DNA of 64,000 bases, taken from NCBI RefSeq assembly GCF_018070565.1, contig NZ_JAGPXL010000012.1, positions 143,075-207,074 on the forward strand. Direction: 5' to 3'. Below the pieces are notes generated by a model. It did not search any database. It had not been told where the DNA came from and saw nothing but the letters and a program-made list of their open reading frames with translations. Of this stretch, positions 35,780 through 46,458 are shown one piece after another (the stretch's first letter is position 1; the number at the start of each line of letters is the position of its first letter). Position numbers and translations under genes: made by a program. Source of the DNA: Streptomyces sp. B93 (GTDB taxonomy: Bacteria; Actinomycetota; Actinomycetes; Streptomycetales; Streptomycetaceae).

Positions 35780-36952
35780 ATGCCCGACACCCCGCCCGTG
35801 ATCCTCGGCGACGAGCCCGGCTCCTTCCCGCACGGCGTCCTCGCCGAGCGGCACCCCGCGATCATCCGGCAGGTCCGGGACGCCTTCCCCTACGACCCCG
35901 AGCGGCGGCGTGCCCTCGACGCCCTGCTGGACAGCTGCGTCAAGGGCGTCATCGAGCCATTGCCGGAGACGGCCCACGACCGGGAACGCTGGACGGCCTG
36001 GGGCCTGGACACCCACACCGGACGCTCCTGGTTCGACGTGCCCTGGCTCTGGTCCGAGAGCTACTTCTACCGGCGACTCCTCGACGCCGTCGGCTACTTC
36101 ACCCCCGGCCCCTGGCAGGGCATCGACCCCTTCCGCCCGGCCAAGCTCGCCGAACTCGACGCCCCCGAGACCGACGCCGAACTCGCCGCGCTGGACGACC
36201 TGGAGACCCGCCCCGCCGCCGAACGCGCCACCGCCCTGCTGCACGGCTCCCTCTGGGGCAACCGCGCCGACCTCGGCTTCCGCCTCTCCGCCGAGGCCCC
36301 CGGCACCACGGACGGCACCCCCGCACTCGTCGTCGACGACAGCGACGCCCTGTGGCCCCTGCTCACCGGCACCGGCACCCTCTGCCTGATCGCCGACAAC
36401 GCGGGCCGCGAACTCGTCCCCGACCTGCTGCTCGTCGACCACGTCCTCACCCGGCGGCTGGCCGAGCGCGCCGTGCTGTACGTCAAGCCGTACCCGTACT
36501 ACGTCTCCGACGCCACGCCCGCCGACGTGATCGACGCCCTGCGCCGACTCCGCGCCGCCCCCGGCGCCGCCGCGGACTGCGGACGGCGGCTGTGGGACGC
36601 GCTCGCCGACGGACGGCTCGCCCTGCGCGCCCACCCCTTCGCCGCCGCGCCGCTGCCCTTCGGGGAACTCCCCGCCGACCTGCGCGCGGAGTTCGCCGCC
36701 GCCACGCTGACCGTCGTCAAGGGCGACCTCAACTACCGCCGCCTGGTGGGCGACCGGCGCTGGCCCCCGACCACCCCGTTCACCGGCCTCACCGCCCACT
36801 TCCCCGGCCCGGTCGCCGCCCTGCGCACCCTCAAGTCCGATGTCATCTGCGGCCTCGACGCCCAGACGGAGGCCGCGCTGACCGCCGCCGAGGGACAGCG
36901 CTGGCGGACCTCGGGCACCCATGCGCTGATCCAGGTACGGGCCTGGAGTTGA
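35780..36952 (+). CDS. ARMT1/DUF89-family damage-control phosphatase
   Basis: A 390-residue cytoplasmic DUF89 metal-dependent phosphatase. Diagnostic motifs are ALLHGSLWGNRADLGFRLS (the WGN-D substrate block), LIADNAGRELVPDLLLVD (the conserved DN-G-E metal site) and TVVKGDLNYRRLVGD (the KGD-NYR block). Family members dephosphorylate damaged or over-reactive sugar phosphates such as fructose-1-phosphate. ATG 35780 is preferred over 35693 because GGTGAGG precedes it and the extra Arg-rich leader looks non-coding. An ATACGG...CCGT element about 100 bp upstream resembles the cprB operator. It precedes geosmin synthase by 119 bp on the same strand. Confidence 0.88.
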   Translation: MPDTPPVILGDEPGSFPHGVLAERHPAIIRQVRDAFPYDPERRRALDALLDSCVKGVIEPLPETAHDRERWTAWGLDTHTGRSWFDVPWLWSESYFYRRLLDAVGYFTPGPWQGIDPFRPAKLAELDAPETDAELAALDDLETRPAAERATALLHGSLWGNRADLGFRLSAEAPGTTDGTPALVVDDSDALWPLLTGTGTLCLIADNAGRELVPDLLLVDHVLTRRLAERAVLYVKPYPYYVSDATPADVIDALRRLRAAPGAAADCGRRLWDALADGRLALRAHPFAAAPLPFGELPADLRAEFAAATLTVVKGDLNYRRLVGDRRWPPTTPFTGLTAHFPGPVAALRTLKSDVICGLDAQTEAALTAAEGQRWRTSGTHALIQVRAWS

Positions 36953-37062
36953 TCCCGGTGAGGAGGTACGGACCTGGGGACCGGGCTCCGGAATCCCGCC
37001 GGATTCACGCGATGGTGTGATCATGTCCCCGCGGGCGGATGCCGCCGAACGGGTCCGGGTAG

Positions 37063-39240
<2,178 letters not shown>

Positions 39241-39365
39241 GCCCGCGGCGCGGCGGGGGAGACGTACGGCCACGGCGCCTCCTCCGCCGGGCGCCGGTCA
39301 GTCTCACTCGTTCGTGGCTCGTCGCGCGCCGGTGCGCGGGGTAGTGCGATACCCGGAGGCGATCC

Positions 39366-39980
39366 ATGGAACAGACTGCGCTGCGTCCCAAGCCGATGCC
39401 CGGCCAGGAACCCGACACCGACCCCGGCACCGGCCCCGCCGCCCGCCCCGGCAGGACCCCCCGGCGCCCGCACGCCGCGCGGCGCCGCGGCCGACGGCTG
39501 ACGACCCTGCTCTTCGGCCTGTTCGTCGGCACGGTCCTGGTCCTGTCCGGGGTCGGCCTCGGCACCGTCGGCGCCACGGTGATCGGCATGAGCAAACTCG
39601 CGGACCTCAAGCGGGACGCCGAGGCCGTGGGGGCGCCGGCCCGCTCCCCGGCCCCGACGGCGTCCGGCACGTCCCCGGCCCCCGCCGTCTCTCCCCGCTC
39701 CGTCGCCGCGCCCGCCCGCGCCACCCTGGGCCTGGAGGTCGTCGACGCCGAGAAGTCCGGCGCCCTCGTCGTCGGCGTCCACCTCCCCGGCCCCGGCCAC
39801 ACGGCGGGCCTCGTCCAGGGCGACGTACTCCTCACCTTCGACGACAGACGCGTCGACTCCGCCACCGACCTCGTGCACGCGGTGGACACGGCCCGCCCGG
39901 GACAGGAAGCCCTGGTGACGGTGCGGCATCCGAGCGGGGGCTACCAGCAACTGACCGTACGCCTCGGGGTGGTCGTCTGA
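39366..39980 (+). CDS. Membrane-anchored PDZ-domain protein
   Basis: A 204-residue protein: a Pro/Arg-rich cytosolic N-terminus (1-45), one membrane helix (LTTLLFGLFVGTVLVLSGVGLGTVGATVIG), a Pro/Ser linker, and an external PDZ domain (residues about 118-204: LGLEVVDAEKSGALVVGVHLPGPGHTAGLVQGDVLLTFDDRRV, then VTVRHPSGGYQQLTVRLGVVV). No protease domain is fused, so it resembles an HtrA PDZ unit without its catalytic part and may recruit other envelope proteins. GGAGGCG precedes the ATG. It lies between geoA and an M24 peptidase, each with its own leader. Confidence 0.88.
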   Translation: MEQTALRPKPMPGQEPDTDPGTGPAARPGRTPRRPHAARRRGRRLTTLLFGLFVGTVLVLSGVGLGTVGATVIGMSKLADLKRDAEAVGAPARSPAPTASGTSPAPAVSPRSVAAPARATLGLEVVDAEKSGALVVGVHLPGPGHTAGLVQGDVLLTFDDRRVDSATDLVHAVDTARPGQEALVTVRHPSGGYQQLTVRLGVVV

Positions 39981-40130
39981 GACGCGGCGCCCGCGAGCCG
40001 GGACGGAGGCGCGCGGCAGCGCGGCGCACCCCTCGCCGGACCCCGCCGTACCGGCAAACCGGCTCGCGTCGCCCCTCGCGCAAGGGCAGGATGCTGACCG
40101 TAGTCCCATCACCGATCCAGGGAGGCCCGG

Positions 40131-41258
40131 ATGACCGGCACCGTGCCCGCGCCCTTCACCGCCGACACCTACCGGGCCCGGATGGACCGCGCCGCGCGGG
40201 CCGCCGCGGAGGTGGGCCTGGCGGGGCTCCTGGTGGCGCCGGGGCCGGACCTGGTCTGGCTCACCGGGTACGCGCCGCCCGCCGTCACCGAGCGGCTCAC
40301 CCTGCTGGTGCTGGCCCCCGGGCGGGTCCCCACCCTCGTCGTGCCGACCCTGGAGGCCCCCGACGCGGCCAAGGCGGCGGGCGCGCCCGTGCTGACCCTG
40401 AGCGACTGGACCGACGGCACCGACCCGTATGCCGCCACCGCCGCCCTGCTCGGCGCCGGCGGCCGGTTCGGCATCAGCGACAACGCCTGGGCCATGCACC
40501 TGCTGGGCCTCCAGCAGGCGATGCCGGGCACCTCCTACGCCGCGCTCACCGAGGCCCTGCCGATGCTGCGGGCCGTCAAGGACGGGGCCGAGCTGGAACT
40601 GATGGCAGCCGCGGGCGCCGCCGCCGACGCCGCGTTCGAGGAAATCCGCAAGGTCACCTTCAGCGGTCGCCGGGAGTCCGAGGTCGCCGCCGACCTGGCC
40701 GAACTGCTCCGTGCCTTCGGCCATACCCAGGTCGACTTCACCATCGTCGCCTCAGGCCCGAACGGCGCCAACCCGCACCACGAGGCCGGTGACCGCGTCA
40801 TCCGCCACGGCGACATGGTCGTCCTCGACTTCGGCGGCCTGCGCGACGGCTACGGCTCCGACACCTCCCGCACCGTCCACGTCGGCGAACCCACCGACGA
40901 GGAACGCCGCGTCCACGACCTCGTGCGCGCGGCCCAGGAGGCCGGATTCCGGGCGGTGCGGCCCGGCGTCGCCTGCCAGGAGATCGACCGGGCCGCCCGC
41001 GCCGTCATCACCGACGCCGGGTACGGCGAGTACTTCATCCACCGCACCGGGCACGGCATCGGCGTCACCACGCACGAGCCGCCGTACATGATCGAGGGCG
41101 AGGAACTGCCCCTGGTGCCCGGCATGTGCTTCTCGGTGGAACCGGGTGTCTACCTGCCCGGCCGCTTCGGCGTGCGCATCGAGGACATCGTCGCCGTGAC
41201 CGAGGGCGGCGGTCGTCGCCTCAACGACACCACGCGCGAGATGGTGATAGTGGACTGA
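40131..41258 (+). CDS. M24-family metallopeptidase (Xaa-Pro aminopeptidase-like)
   Basis: A 375-residue cytoplasmic aminopeptidase with an N-terminal creatinase-like domain (residues 1-140) and a pita-bread catalytic domain. The five dinuclear metal ligands are visible: Asp in VVLDFGG, Asp in GSDTSRT, His in GHGIG, Glu in SVEPGVY and Glu in RIEDIV. It removes N-terminal residues before proline in dipeptides and peptides. AGGGAGG precedes the ATG. The next gene follows after 46 bp on the same strand and may share its transcript. Confidence 0.94.
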   Translation: MTGTVPAPFTADTYRARMDRAARAAAEVGLAGLLVAPGPDLVWLTGYAPPAVTERLTLLVLAPGRVPTLVVPTLEAPDAAKAAGAPVLTLSDWTDGTDPYAATAALLGAGGRFGISDNAWAMHLLGLQQAMPGTSYAALTEALPMLRAVKDGAELELMAAAGAAADAAFEEIRKVTFSGRRESEVAADLAELLRAFGHTQVDFTIVASGPNGANPHHEAGDRVIRHGDMVVLDFGGLRDGYGSDTSRTVHVGEPTDEERRVHDLVRAAQEAGFRAVRPGVACQEIDRAARAVITDAGYGEYFIHRTGHGIGVTTHEPPYMIEGEELPLVPGMCFSVEPGVYLPGRFGVRIEDIVAVTEGGGRRLNDTTREMVIVD

Positions 41259-41304
41259 GCCGACACCACGCCTCCCTCACGTCCCCGAAGGCAACGGCGC
41301 GACC

Positions 41305-42234
41305 ATGACCCAGGCACCGACCCCCACCACGGACACCGTCCGCCGACTGCTGCGCACGCTGCTCAAGGACAGCGGACCGGAGGTCCGGCCCGTCCCCGCG
41401 AGCGGCGCCTACTCCACGTGGTGGGTCGGCACCCGTCAGGTGCTCCGGCTCGCCCCCGACCGGGACGCCGCCGCCCGCCAGCGCCGCGAGCTGCGGCTGC
41501 GCGATCTGGTCCGGCCGCATCTCCCGGTCGCCGTGCCGACCAGCGTGGCGCACGGCGAGTGGGCGACCGGGCTGACGTACTCGCTGGACAGCAAGGTCGC
41601 GGGCGGCTCCGCCGAGGGGCACGAGGTGTCCGCGGTCGGCGAGGCGGACCTGGCCGGACTGCTGACCGGCCTGCGCGAGGTGCCCGTCCGGCAGGCGGAG
41701 CTGCTCGGGGTGCCCCGGGTCGCCCCCCGCTCCCTGGAGGGGGTGCGCCGGGCCGCCGCGCGGGCCGCCGCCCGCCTCGCCGAGGCCGACGAGTTCGACG
41801 CCTCCCGGCTGCACCAGCTCACCCCGCCCGGCGCCGTACAGCTCGCCGCGCAGCCCGGCACCGCCGTCCTCGTCCACCATGGCCTCGCCGACGACCACCT
41901 CGTCGTCAGCGCCGACGGGCGGGTGCGCGGCGTCCTCGGCTGGACCGACGCCATCGTGGGGGATCCCGCCGAGGACATCGCCGGGCTCGCCGCCGCCGTC
42001 GGCTCGCCCGCCGCCGTACGGGCGGCCACCCTGGCCGGGTACAGCGCCCGGCCCTGCCTGCGCGGCCTGTGGCTGGCCCGCTGCGACGCCGTCGTCCGCC
42101 TCGCCGACGGCCTCGCCGGGCGCGGCGACGCCCCGCTGCCACTGCTGCGGACCCGGCTGCGCCGCACCTGGGAGGCGATCCTCCTGGAGCGGGTCACGGA
42201 CCTGCGCGACGAAGAGACGGACGAGCCCCCGTAG
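41305..42234 (+). CDS. APH-fold protein, probable pseudokinase
   Basis: A 309-residue protein with the aminoglycoside-phosphotransferase/choline-kinase fold. The usual catalytic loop HGDxxxxN is HHGLADDHL here, so the catalytic Asp is Leu and the Asn is His. The following metal-binding IDWxD reads LGWTDAIVGDPAEDIAGL, losing the first Asp. The nucleotide-Lys strand is also poor (TRQVLRLAP). The rest of the fold, including the GDP--D-A helix, is intact, suggesting a maintained but non-phosphorylating protein. An APH with intact motifs is encoded at 57.6 kb for comparison. A repeat-rich 260-bp gap follows before the convergent treZ. Confidence 0.8.
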   Translation: MTQAPTPTTDTVRRLLRTLLKDSGPEVRPVPASGAYSTWWVGTRQVLRLAPDRDAAARQRRELRLRDLVRPHLPVAVPTSVAHGEWATGLTYSLDSKVAGGSAEGHEVSAVGEADLAGLLTGLREVPVRQAELLGVPRVAPRSLEGVRRAAARAAARLAEADEFDASRLHQLTPPGAVQLAAQPGTAVLVHHGLADDHLVVSADGRVRGVLGWTDAIVGDPAEDIAGLAAAVGSPAAVRAATLAGYSARPCLRGLWLARCDAVVRLADGLAGRGDAPLPLLRTRLRRTWEAILLERVTDLRDEETDEPP

Positions 42235-42356
42235 CGACCCCACACGGCCACGCCACGACGGCGCCACGGCGCCACGGCGTCAGGGGCCCACGGGCCCACG
42301 GCACCCGCGGCGCCACGGACCCTGCGGCCCCATGGTCTCCACGGCCCTGTGGCGTC

Positions 42357-42478
42357 AAGGCACCCACGGCCCCGCGGTCTCCACCGGCCTGCGGCGCCAC
42401 TGCCGCACGATCCAGCGGCCCCGGGGGGCCAAGGCACCCACGGCCCCGCAGTCTCCACCGGCCCGCGGCGCCATTGCC
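42357..42478. repeat. Two diverged 48-bp copies in a GC-rich repeat tract between the APH-fold gene and treZ
   Basis: The segments 42357-42404 and 42431-42478 differ at only 3 of 48 positions (74-bp period). A more degenerate related copy precedes them at about 42322-42355 (CCATGGTCTCCACGGCCCTG), and the whole interval 42235-42494 is made of variations on CCCACGGC and GGCGCCAC. No gene is convincing here. It separates two convergent genes and may act as a structured 3' region for both. Confidence 0.85.
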
Positions 42479-42494
42479 CCGCGGCCCCGCAGCG

Positions 42495-44240
42495 CTACGG
42501 CTGTACGAGCACCACGCACGACTCGCCGGGCACCCGCAGCCCGCCCTCCGTGTCCGGCCCGTCGACCGGCTCCGACGCGGCGAGCACCGTCGCCGGGCGG
42601 GACCCCAGCGGGATCACGGCCGCCTCCTTCGCCAGGTTGACCGCCACGCACACGTCCCCGCGCCGGAAGGCGAGCCAGCGGGCCTCCTCGTCGTAGGCCA
42701 CCTTGGTGTCCCCGAGGTCGGGATCGGTGAGGTCGGGCTGGTCGTGGCGGAGGGCGATCAACTGGCGGTACCAGGCCAGCACGCGCGCGTGGTCCCCCCG
42801 TTCGGGCTCGGACCAGTCCAGGCAGGAGCGGTCCCGGGTCGCCGGGTCCTGCGGGTCGGGGACGTCCTCCTCGGCCCAGCCGTGCGCCGCGAACTCCCGC
42901 CGCCTGCCGCGCCGTACCGCCTCGGCCAGCTCGGGATCGGTGTGGTCGGTGAAGAACTGCCAGGGCGTGCCCGCCGCCCACTCCTCGCCCATGAACAGCA
43001 TCGGTGTGAACGGCCCGGTCAGCGTCACCGCCGCCGCGCAGGCCAGCAGCCCGGGGGATACCAGGGCGGCGAGCCGGTCGCCCTGGGCACGGTTGCCGAC
43101 CTGGTCATGGGTCTGGCTGTAGCCGAGCAGCCGGTGCCCGGCCACCCGGGAGCGGTCCAGCGGACGGCCGTGGCGCCTGCCGCGGAACGACGAGTAGGTG
43201 CCGTCGTGGAAGTAGCCGCCGGTGAGGGTCTTGGCGAGGGCGGCGAGCGGGGCGCGGGCGAAGTCCGCGTAGTAGCCCTGTGACTCGCCCGTCAGCGCCG
43301 CGTGCAGCGCGTGGTGGAAGTCGTCGCTCCACTGCGCGTGCAGCCCCATGCCGTGCTCCTCGCGCGGCGCGATGAGCCGTGGGTCGTTCAGATCGGTCTC
43401 GGCGATCAGGAACAGCGGCCTGCCCGTGTCGGCGGCCAGCCGGTCCACGGCCGTGGACAGCTCCTCCAGGAAGTGGCACGCGCGCGTGTCGACCAGCGCG
43501 TGCACCGCGTCCAGGCGCAGCCCGTCCAGCCGGTAGTCCCGCAGCCAGGCCAGCGCGCTGTCGACGAGGTACGCGCGGACCTCGTCCGAGCCGGGCGCGT
43601 CCAGGTTGACGGCGGAGCCCCACGGCGTGTGGTGGGTGTCGGTGAAGTACGGGCCGAAGTAGGGCAGGTAGTTGCCGGAGGGGCCCAGATGGTTGTGCAC
43701 GACGTCCAGGACCACCCCGAGCCCCAGCTCGTGCGCCCGGTCGACGAACCGCTTCAGCCCCTCGGGGCCGCCGTACGGCTCGTGCACGGCCCACAGCGAC
43801 ACCCCCTCGTACCCCCAGCCGTGCTGCCCGGGGAACGGGCACACCGGCATCAACTCGACATGGGTGACGCCCAGTTCCGCGAGATGGCCGAGCCGCTCGG
43901 CCGCCGCGCCGAAGGTGCCCTCGCGCGTGTACGTGCCCACGTGCAGCTCGTACAGCACCGCACCCGGCAGCGGACGGCCGGACCACTCGACGCGCCACGC
44001 GTAGCGCTCCTGGTCGACGACCGCGCTCAGCCCGTCCGGGCCGTCCGGCTGCCGCCGGGAGCGCGGGTCTGGCCGTACGGGTCCGTCGTCCACCGCGAAG
44101 CCGTACCGGGTGCCGTCGCGGGCCTCCGCCTCGCCGGTCCACCACCCCGCTCGCTCCGCGTCCGGCTCCATCGCGCGCGCGGCGCCCCCGCAATGGAGCG
44201 TCACTTGCCCGGCCTCCGGTGCCCACACCTCGAACTGCAC
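42495..44240 (-). CDS. treZ: Malto-oligosyltrehalose trehalohydrolase
   Basis: A 581-residue GH13 enzyme releasing trehalose from maltooligosyl-trehalose, the second step of the TreY-TreZ pathway from glycogen. An N-terminal E-set beta domain (VQFEVWAPEAGQVTLHC) is followed by the barrel: DVVHNHLGPSGNYL, GLRLDAVHAL (nucleophile Asp), FLIAETDLNDPR (acid/base Glu) and YSQTHDQVGNRAQG. The GHTP--TD loop FTPMLFMGEEWAAGTPWQFFTDH is typical of TreZ. GTG 44240 is preferred because GAAGGGGAA lies upstream and it starts the E-set fold at once. Its partner treY is 4.2 kb away on the same strand, separated by the FHA gene, two peptidase genes and an inhibitor gene. Confidence 0.95.
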   Translation of the reverse strand: MQFEVWAPEAGQVTLHCGGAARAMEPDAERAGWWTGEAEARDGTRYGFAVDDGPVRPDPRSRRQPDGPDGLSAVVDQERYAWRVEWSGRPLPGAVLYELHVGTYTREGTFGAAAERLGHLAELGVTHVELMPVCPFPGQHGWGYEGVSLWAVHEPYGGPEGLKRFVDRAHELGLGVVLDVVHNHLGPSGNYLPYFGPYFTDTHHTPWGSAVNLDAPGSDEVRAYLVDSALAWLRDYRLDGLRLDAVHALVDTRACHFLEELSTAVDRLAADTGRPLFLIAETDLNDPRLIAPREEHGMGLHAQWSDDFHHALHAALTGESQGYYADFARAPLAALAKTLTGGYFHDGTYSSFRGRRHGRPLDRSRVAGHRLLGYSQTHDQVGNRAQGDRLAALVSPGLLACAAAVTLTGPFTPMLFMGEEWAAGTPWQFFTDHTDPELAEAVRRGRRREFAAHGWAEEDVPDPQDPATRDRSCLDWSEPERGDHARVLAWYRQLIALRHDQPDLTDPDLGDTKVAYDEEARWLAFRRGDVCVAVNLAKEAAVIPLGSRPATVLAASEPVDGPDTEGGLRVPGESCVVLVQP

Positions 44241-44424
44241 GGACGGTTCCCCTTCGTCTGCCCACAGTGACGTAGCCCGTCCATGGTCCGTCAAACGAGA
44301 TCAATCCGCTTTCGCATATTCACTTTTGCGGCGGGTGTCGTCGGGTGTGATCGCCGCACGCGCGCGTGGCCGCCGATCCCCGGCTTTCTGGACACCAGGG
44401 GTTCACTGTCCGACAATCACCAGC

Positions 44425-44976
44425 GTGACGTCGTCCTTCGAGTTCCCCACGCCCCTCGCGCGGCCGTCCGACGCGGAGCGCGACAAAGCGCTGAAGGTGC
44501 TGCGTGACGGCGTCGCCATGGGCCGTCTGTCGCACGACACGTTCATCCGGCGCATGGAACTGGCTCTCGCCGCCCGGCGCTCGGACGAGCTGGCCGCGCT
44601 CACCGCCGACCTGCCGAGCGAGGGACGGTTCTCCCGGCTGGTGTTCGGCAGCGTCGAGGCCGTCTCCGGCTTCACCGAGCGGCTGCGCCGCACCTGGCGC
44701 GCGGAACGGCTGCCCAAGCTGCTGCTGCCGCACGGCGGCACCGGCCACCCGCTGCGCATAGGACGCGACCCCGTGAACGGTCTGCGGCTCACCCATGAGA
44801 CGGTCTCGCGCGTGCACGCCGAACTCAGCCGCCAGGGCGGCATGTGGGTGCTGCGCGACCTCGGCTCCACCAACGGTACGACCGTGAACGGACGGCGTGT
44901 CATCGGTGCCGCCGTCGTCCGCGAGGGGGACCAGATCGGTTTCGGACAGCTCCAGTTCCGGCTCGCCGCGAGCTGA
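44425..44976 (+). CDS. DUF1707 and FHA domain protein
   Basis: A 183-residue cytosolic protein. Residues 10-60 are a DUF1707 unit (RPSDAERDKALKVLRDGVAMGRLSHDTFIRRMELALAARRSDELAALTADLP). Residues about 100-183 form a forkhead-associated domain with conserved phosphothreonine-binding blocks: RIGRDP, SRVHAEL, DLGSTNGTTVNGRRV. It should bind phosphothreonine on partners of Ser/Thr kinases such as Pkn proteins; no kinase gene is in the window. The GTG at 44425 has no ribosome site close by, which would fit leaderless translation. It diverges from treZ across 184 bp. Confidence 0.9.
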   Translation: MTSSFEFPTPLARPSDAERDKALKVLRDGVAMGRLSHDTFIRRMELALAARRSDELAALTADLPSEGRFSRLVFGSVEAVSGFTERLRRTWRAERLPKLLLPHGGTGHPLRIGRDPVNGLRLTHETVSRVHAELSRQGGMWVLRDLGSTNGTTVNGRRVIGAAVVREGDQIGFGQLQFRLAAS

Positions 44977-45105
44977 TCCGGGGCCGCCGGGGCGCCCAAG
45001 TCACGGGAGGCGATGCGGTGTTGACGTACACCTGAAGTCGTGACTGACTGTGCGTACACCACGCACACCAGGTGAACCGACGGCACCGCTTCGTGGAGGT
45101 GTGCC

Positions 45106-46458
45106 CTGCCGCCACTCCTCCGCTATCCGAGCGTCGACGAGCTGGGCGAGCGAGCGGCCGCACTCGTCGCCCGTCATCCGCGCGACGCCCGGCTGCGCCG
45201 TATCGGCACCTCCCGCGCGGGCACGCCGCTGTTGCTGCTGAGCGTCGGGCACGGCGCCCGCCAGGCCCTCGTCGTCGCCGGACCGCACCCCAACGAGCCC
45301 GTCGGCGGGGCGACCGCGCTGCGGCTCGCCGAGCGGGTGCTCGCCGACCCCGGCCTCACCGAGGGCGCCGGCACCACCTGGAACCTGCTGCTCTGCCTGG
45401 ACCCCGACGGTCTGCGGCGCAACGAGGGCTGGCTGGCGGGCCCCTACCGGCTGGACGTCCACTACCGTAAGTTCTTCCGGCCCGCCTTCGCGGAGCAGCC
45501 CGAATGGCTGCCGCACGGCGCGGACGCCGCCACCCTGCCGGAGACCCGCGCCCTGCTCACCCTCCTGGACGAACTGAAACCCTTCTTCCAGTGCTCCCTG
45601 CACGGCGTCGACATCGGCGGCGGCTTCGTCGAACTCACCCGCGACCTGCCCGGCCTCGCCTCCCGCATCGAGCACACCGCGGCCCGGCTCGGCATCCCGC
45701 GCGAGTTGGGCGCCTACGACACCCTGTACTGGCCCTCGCTGGGGCCCGCCGTCTACCGGATACCGCCACCGCGCCCGAGCGGCCTGGCCGCGGCCATCAC
45801 CGAGGCCGCCGTCGAGTCGACCTGGTACCACCCGCACCGGTACGGCACCCTCACGGCCGTCGTCGAGGCGCCCATGTGGGGCGTGAGCGCCGTGGAGGAC
45901 GCGGCACCGCCCGCCGATCCGGACGGAGTGCTGCGCGGTGTCAGCCGGGCCCTGCGCCACGACACACAGTTGCTGAAACGAATCCTCAAGCGGCTCCGCC
46001 CTTACGTCGCCACCGACCCGGACGCGGCCCGGCTGCTCGGGCCCGTCGACGACTACCTGCTCGTCTGCCCCGGTCTCGCCGACTCCTGGGACCCCGACAC
46101 CACCGACCGGGCCCGCCGCCCGCTCCCGCCCCTCAGCACCGCCCACCTGACCACCCTGCACATCGCCGGACGGCGCCTCGCCCTGCGCACGGCCGGACTC
46201 CTGCACCAGCTCGCCACCGGCGCCGGACGGGAGGCCGCCGCGCTGCTCCCCGAGCTGGACCGCCTCGTCGACGCCTGGTGCGCCGAGATCCGCGACGACT
46301 GCGGGGCCCGCTGGATCCCCGTGCCGCACCAGGTGGAGTACCAGGCCCGGGTGGTGCTCGCCGCGTTCGAACTGGCCGTACGGGACACCCCGGAGGGCTC
46401 CCGTTCGGGTGAGCCGGGGTGGGGTTCCGCACCGGCGGTGCCGATGCACTGGGAATGA
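45106..46458 (+). CDS. M14-family zinc carboxypeptidase with apparent CTG start
   Basis: A 450-residue M14 peptidase. Zinc ligands are His and Glu in GPHPNEPVGG and His in CSLHGVDIGG; the catalytic Glu is in AVVEAPMWG. There is no signal peptide, so it is probably cytosolic. The first ATG/GTG/TTG-type start in frame is TTG 45232, but that would remove RYPSVDELGERAA...RRIGTSRAGTPLLLLSVG, which aligns with the N-terminus of the paralogue at 46.9-48.2 kb. The frame is closed at 45075, and the only suitable initiator between is CTG 45106, six bases after a perfect GGAGG. The stop overlaps the SSI inhibitor start (ATGA), coupling the two. Confidence 0.85.
   Translation: MPPLLRYPSVDELGERAAALVARHPRDARLRRIGTSRAGTPLLLLSVGHGARQALVVAGPHPNEPVGGATALRLAERVLADPGLTEGAGTTWNLLLCLDPDGLRRNEGWLAGPYRLDVHYRKFFRPAFAEQPEWLPHGADAATLPETRALLTLLDELKPFFQCSLHGVDIGGGFVELTRDLPGLASRIEHTAARLGIPRELGAYDTLYWPSLGPAVYRIPPPRPSGLAAAITEAAVESTWYHPHRYGTLTAVVEAPMWGVSAVEDAAPPADPDGVLRGVSRALRHDTQLLKRILKRLRPYVATDPDAARLLGPVDDYLLVCPGLADSWDPDTTDRARRPLPPLSTAHLTTLHIAGRRLALRTAGLLHQLATGAGREAAALLPELDRLVDAWCAEIRDDCGARWIPVPHQVEYQARVVLAAFELAVRDTPEGSRSGEPGWGSAPAVPMHWE

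Noticed and set aside
39366..39980. PDZ protein as a truncated HtrA pseudogene
   Set aside because: There is no remnant of a trypsin-like domain, and the gene has its own ribosome site, membrane helix and intact frame, so a genuine short PDZ protein is more likely.
45232..46458. TTG at 45232 as the carboxypeptidase start
   Set aside because: It would delete about 42 residues conserved in the neighbouring paralogue and has no ribosome site; CTG 45106 has GGAGG at good spacing.
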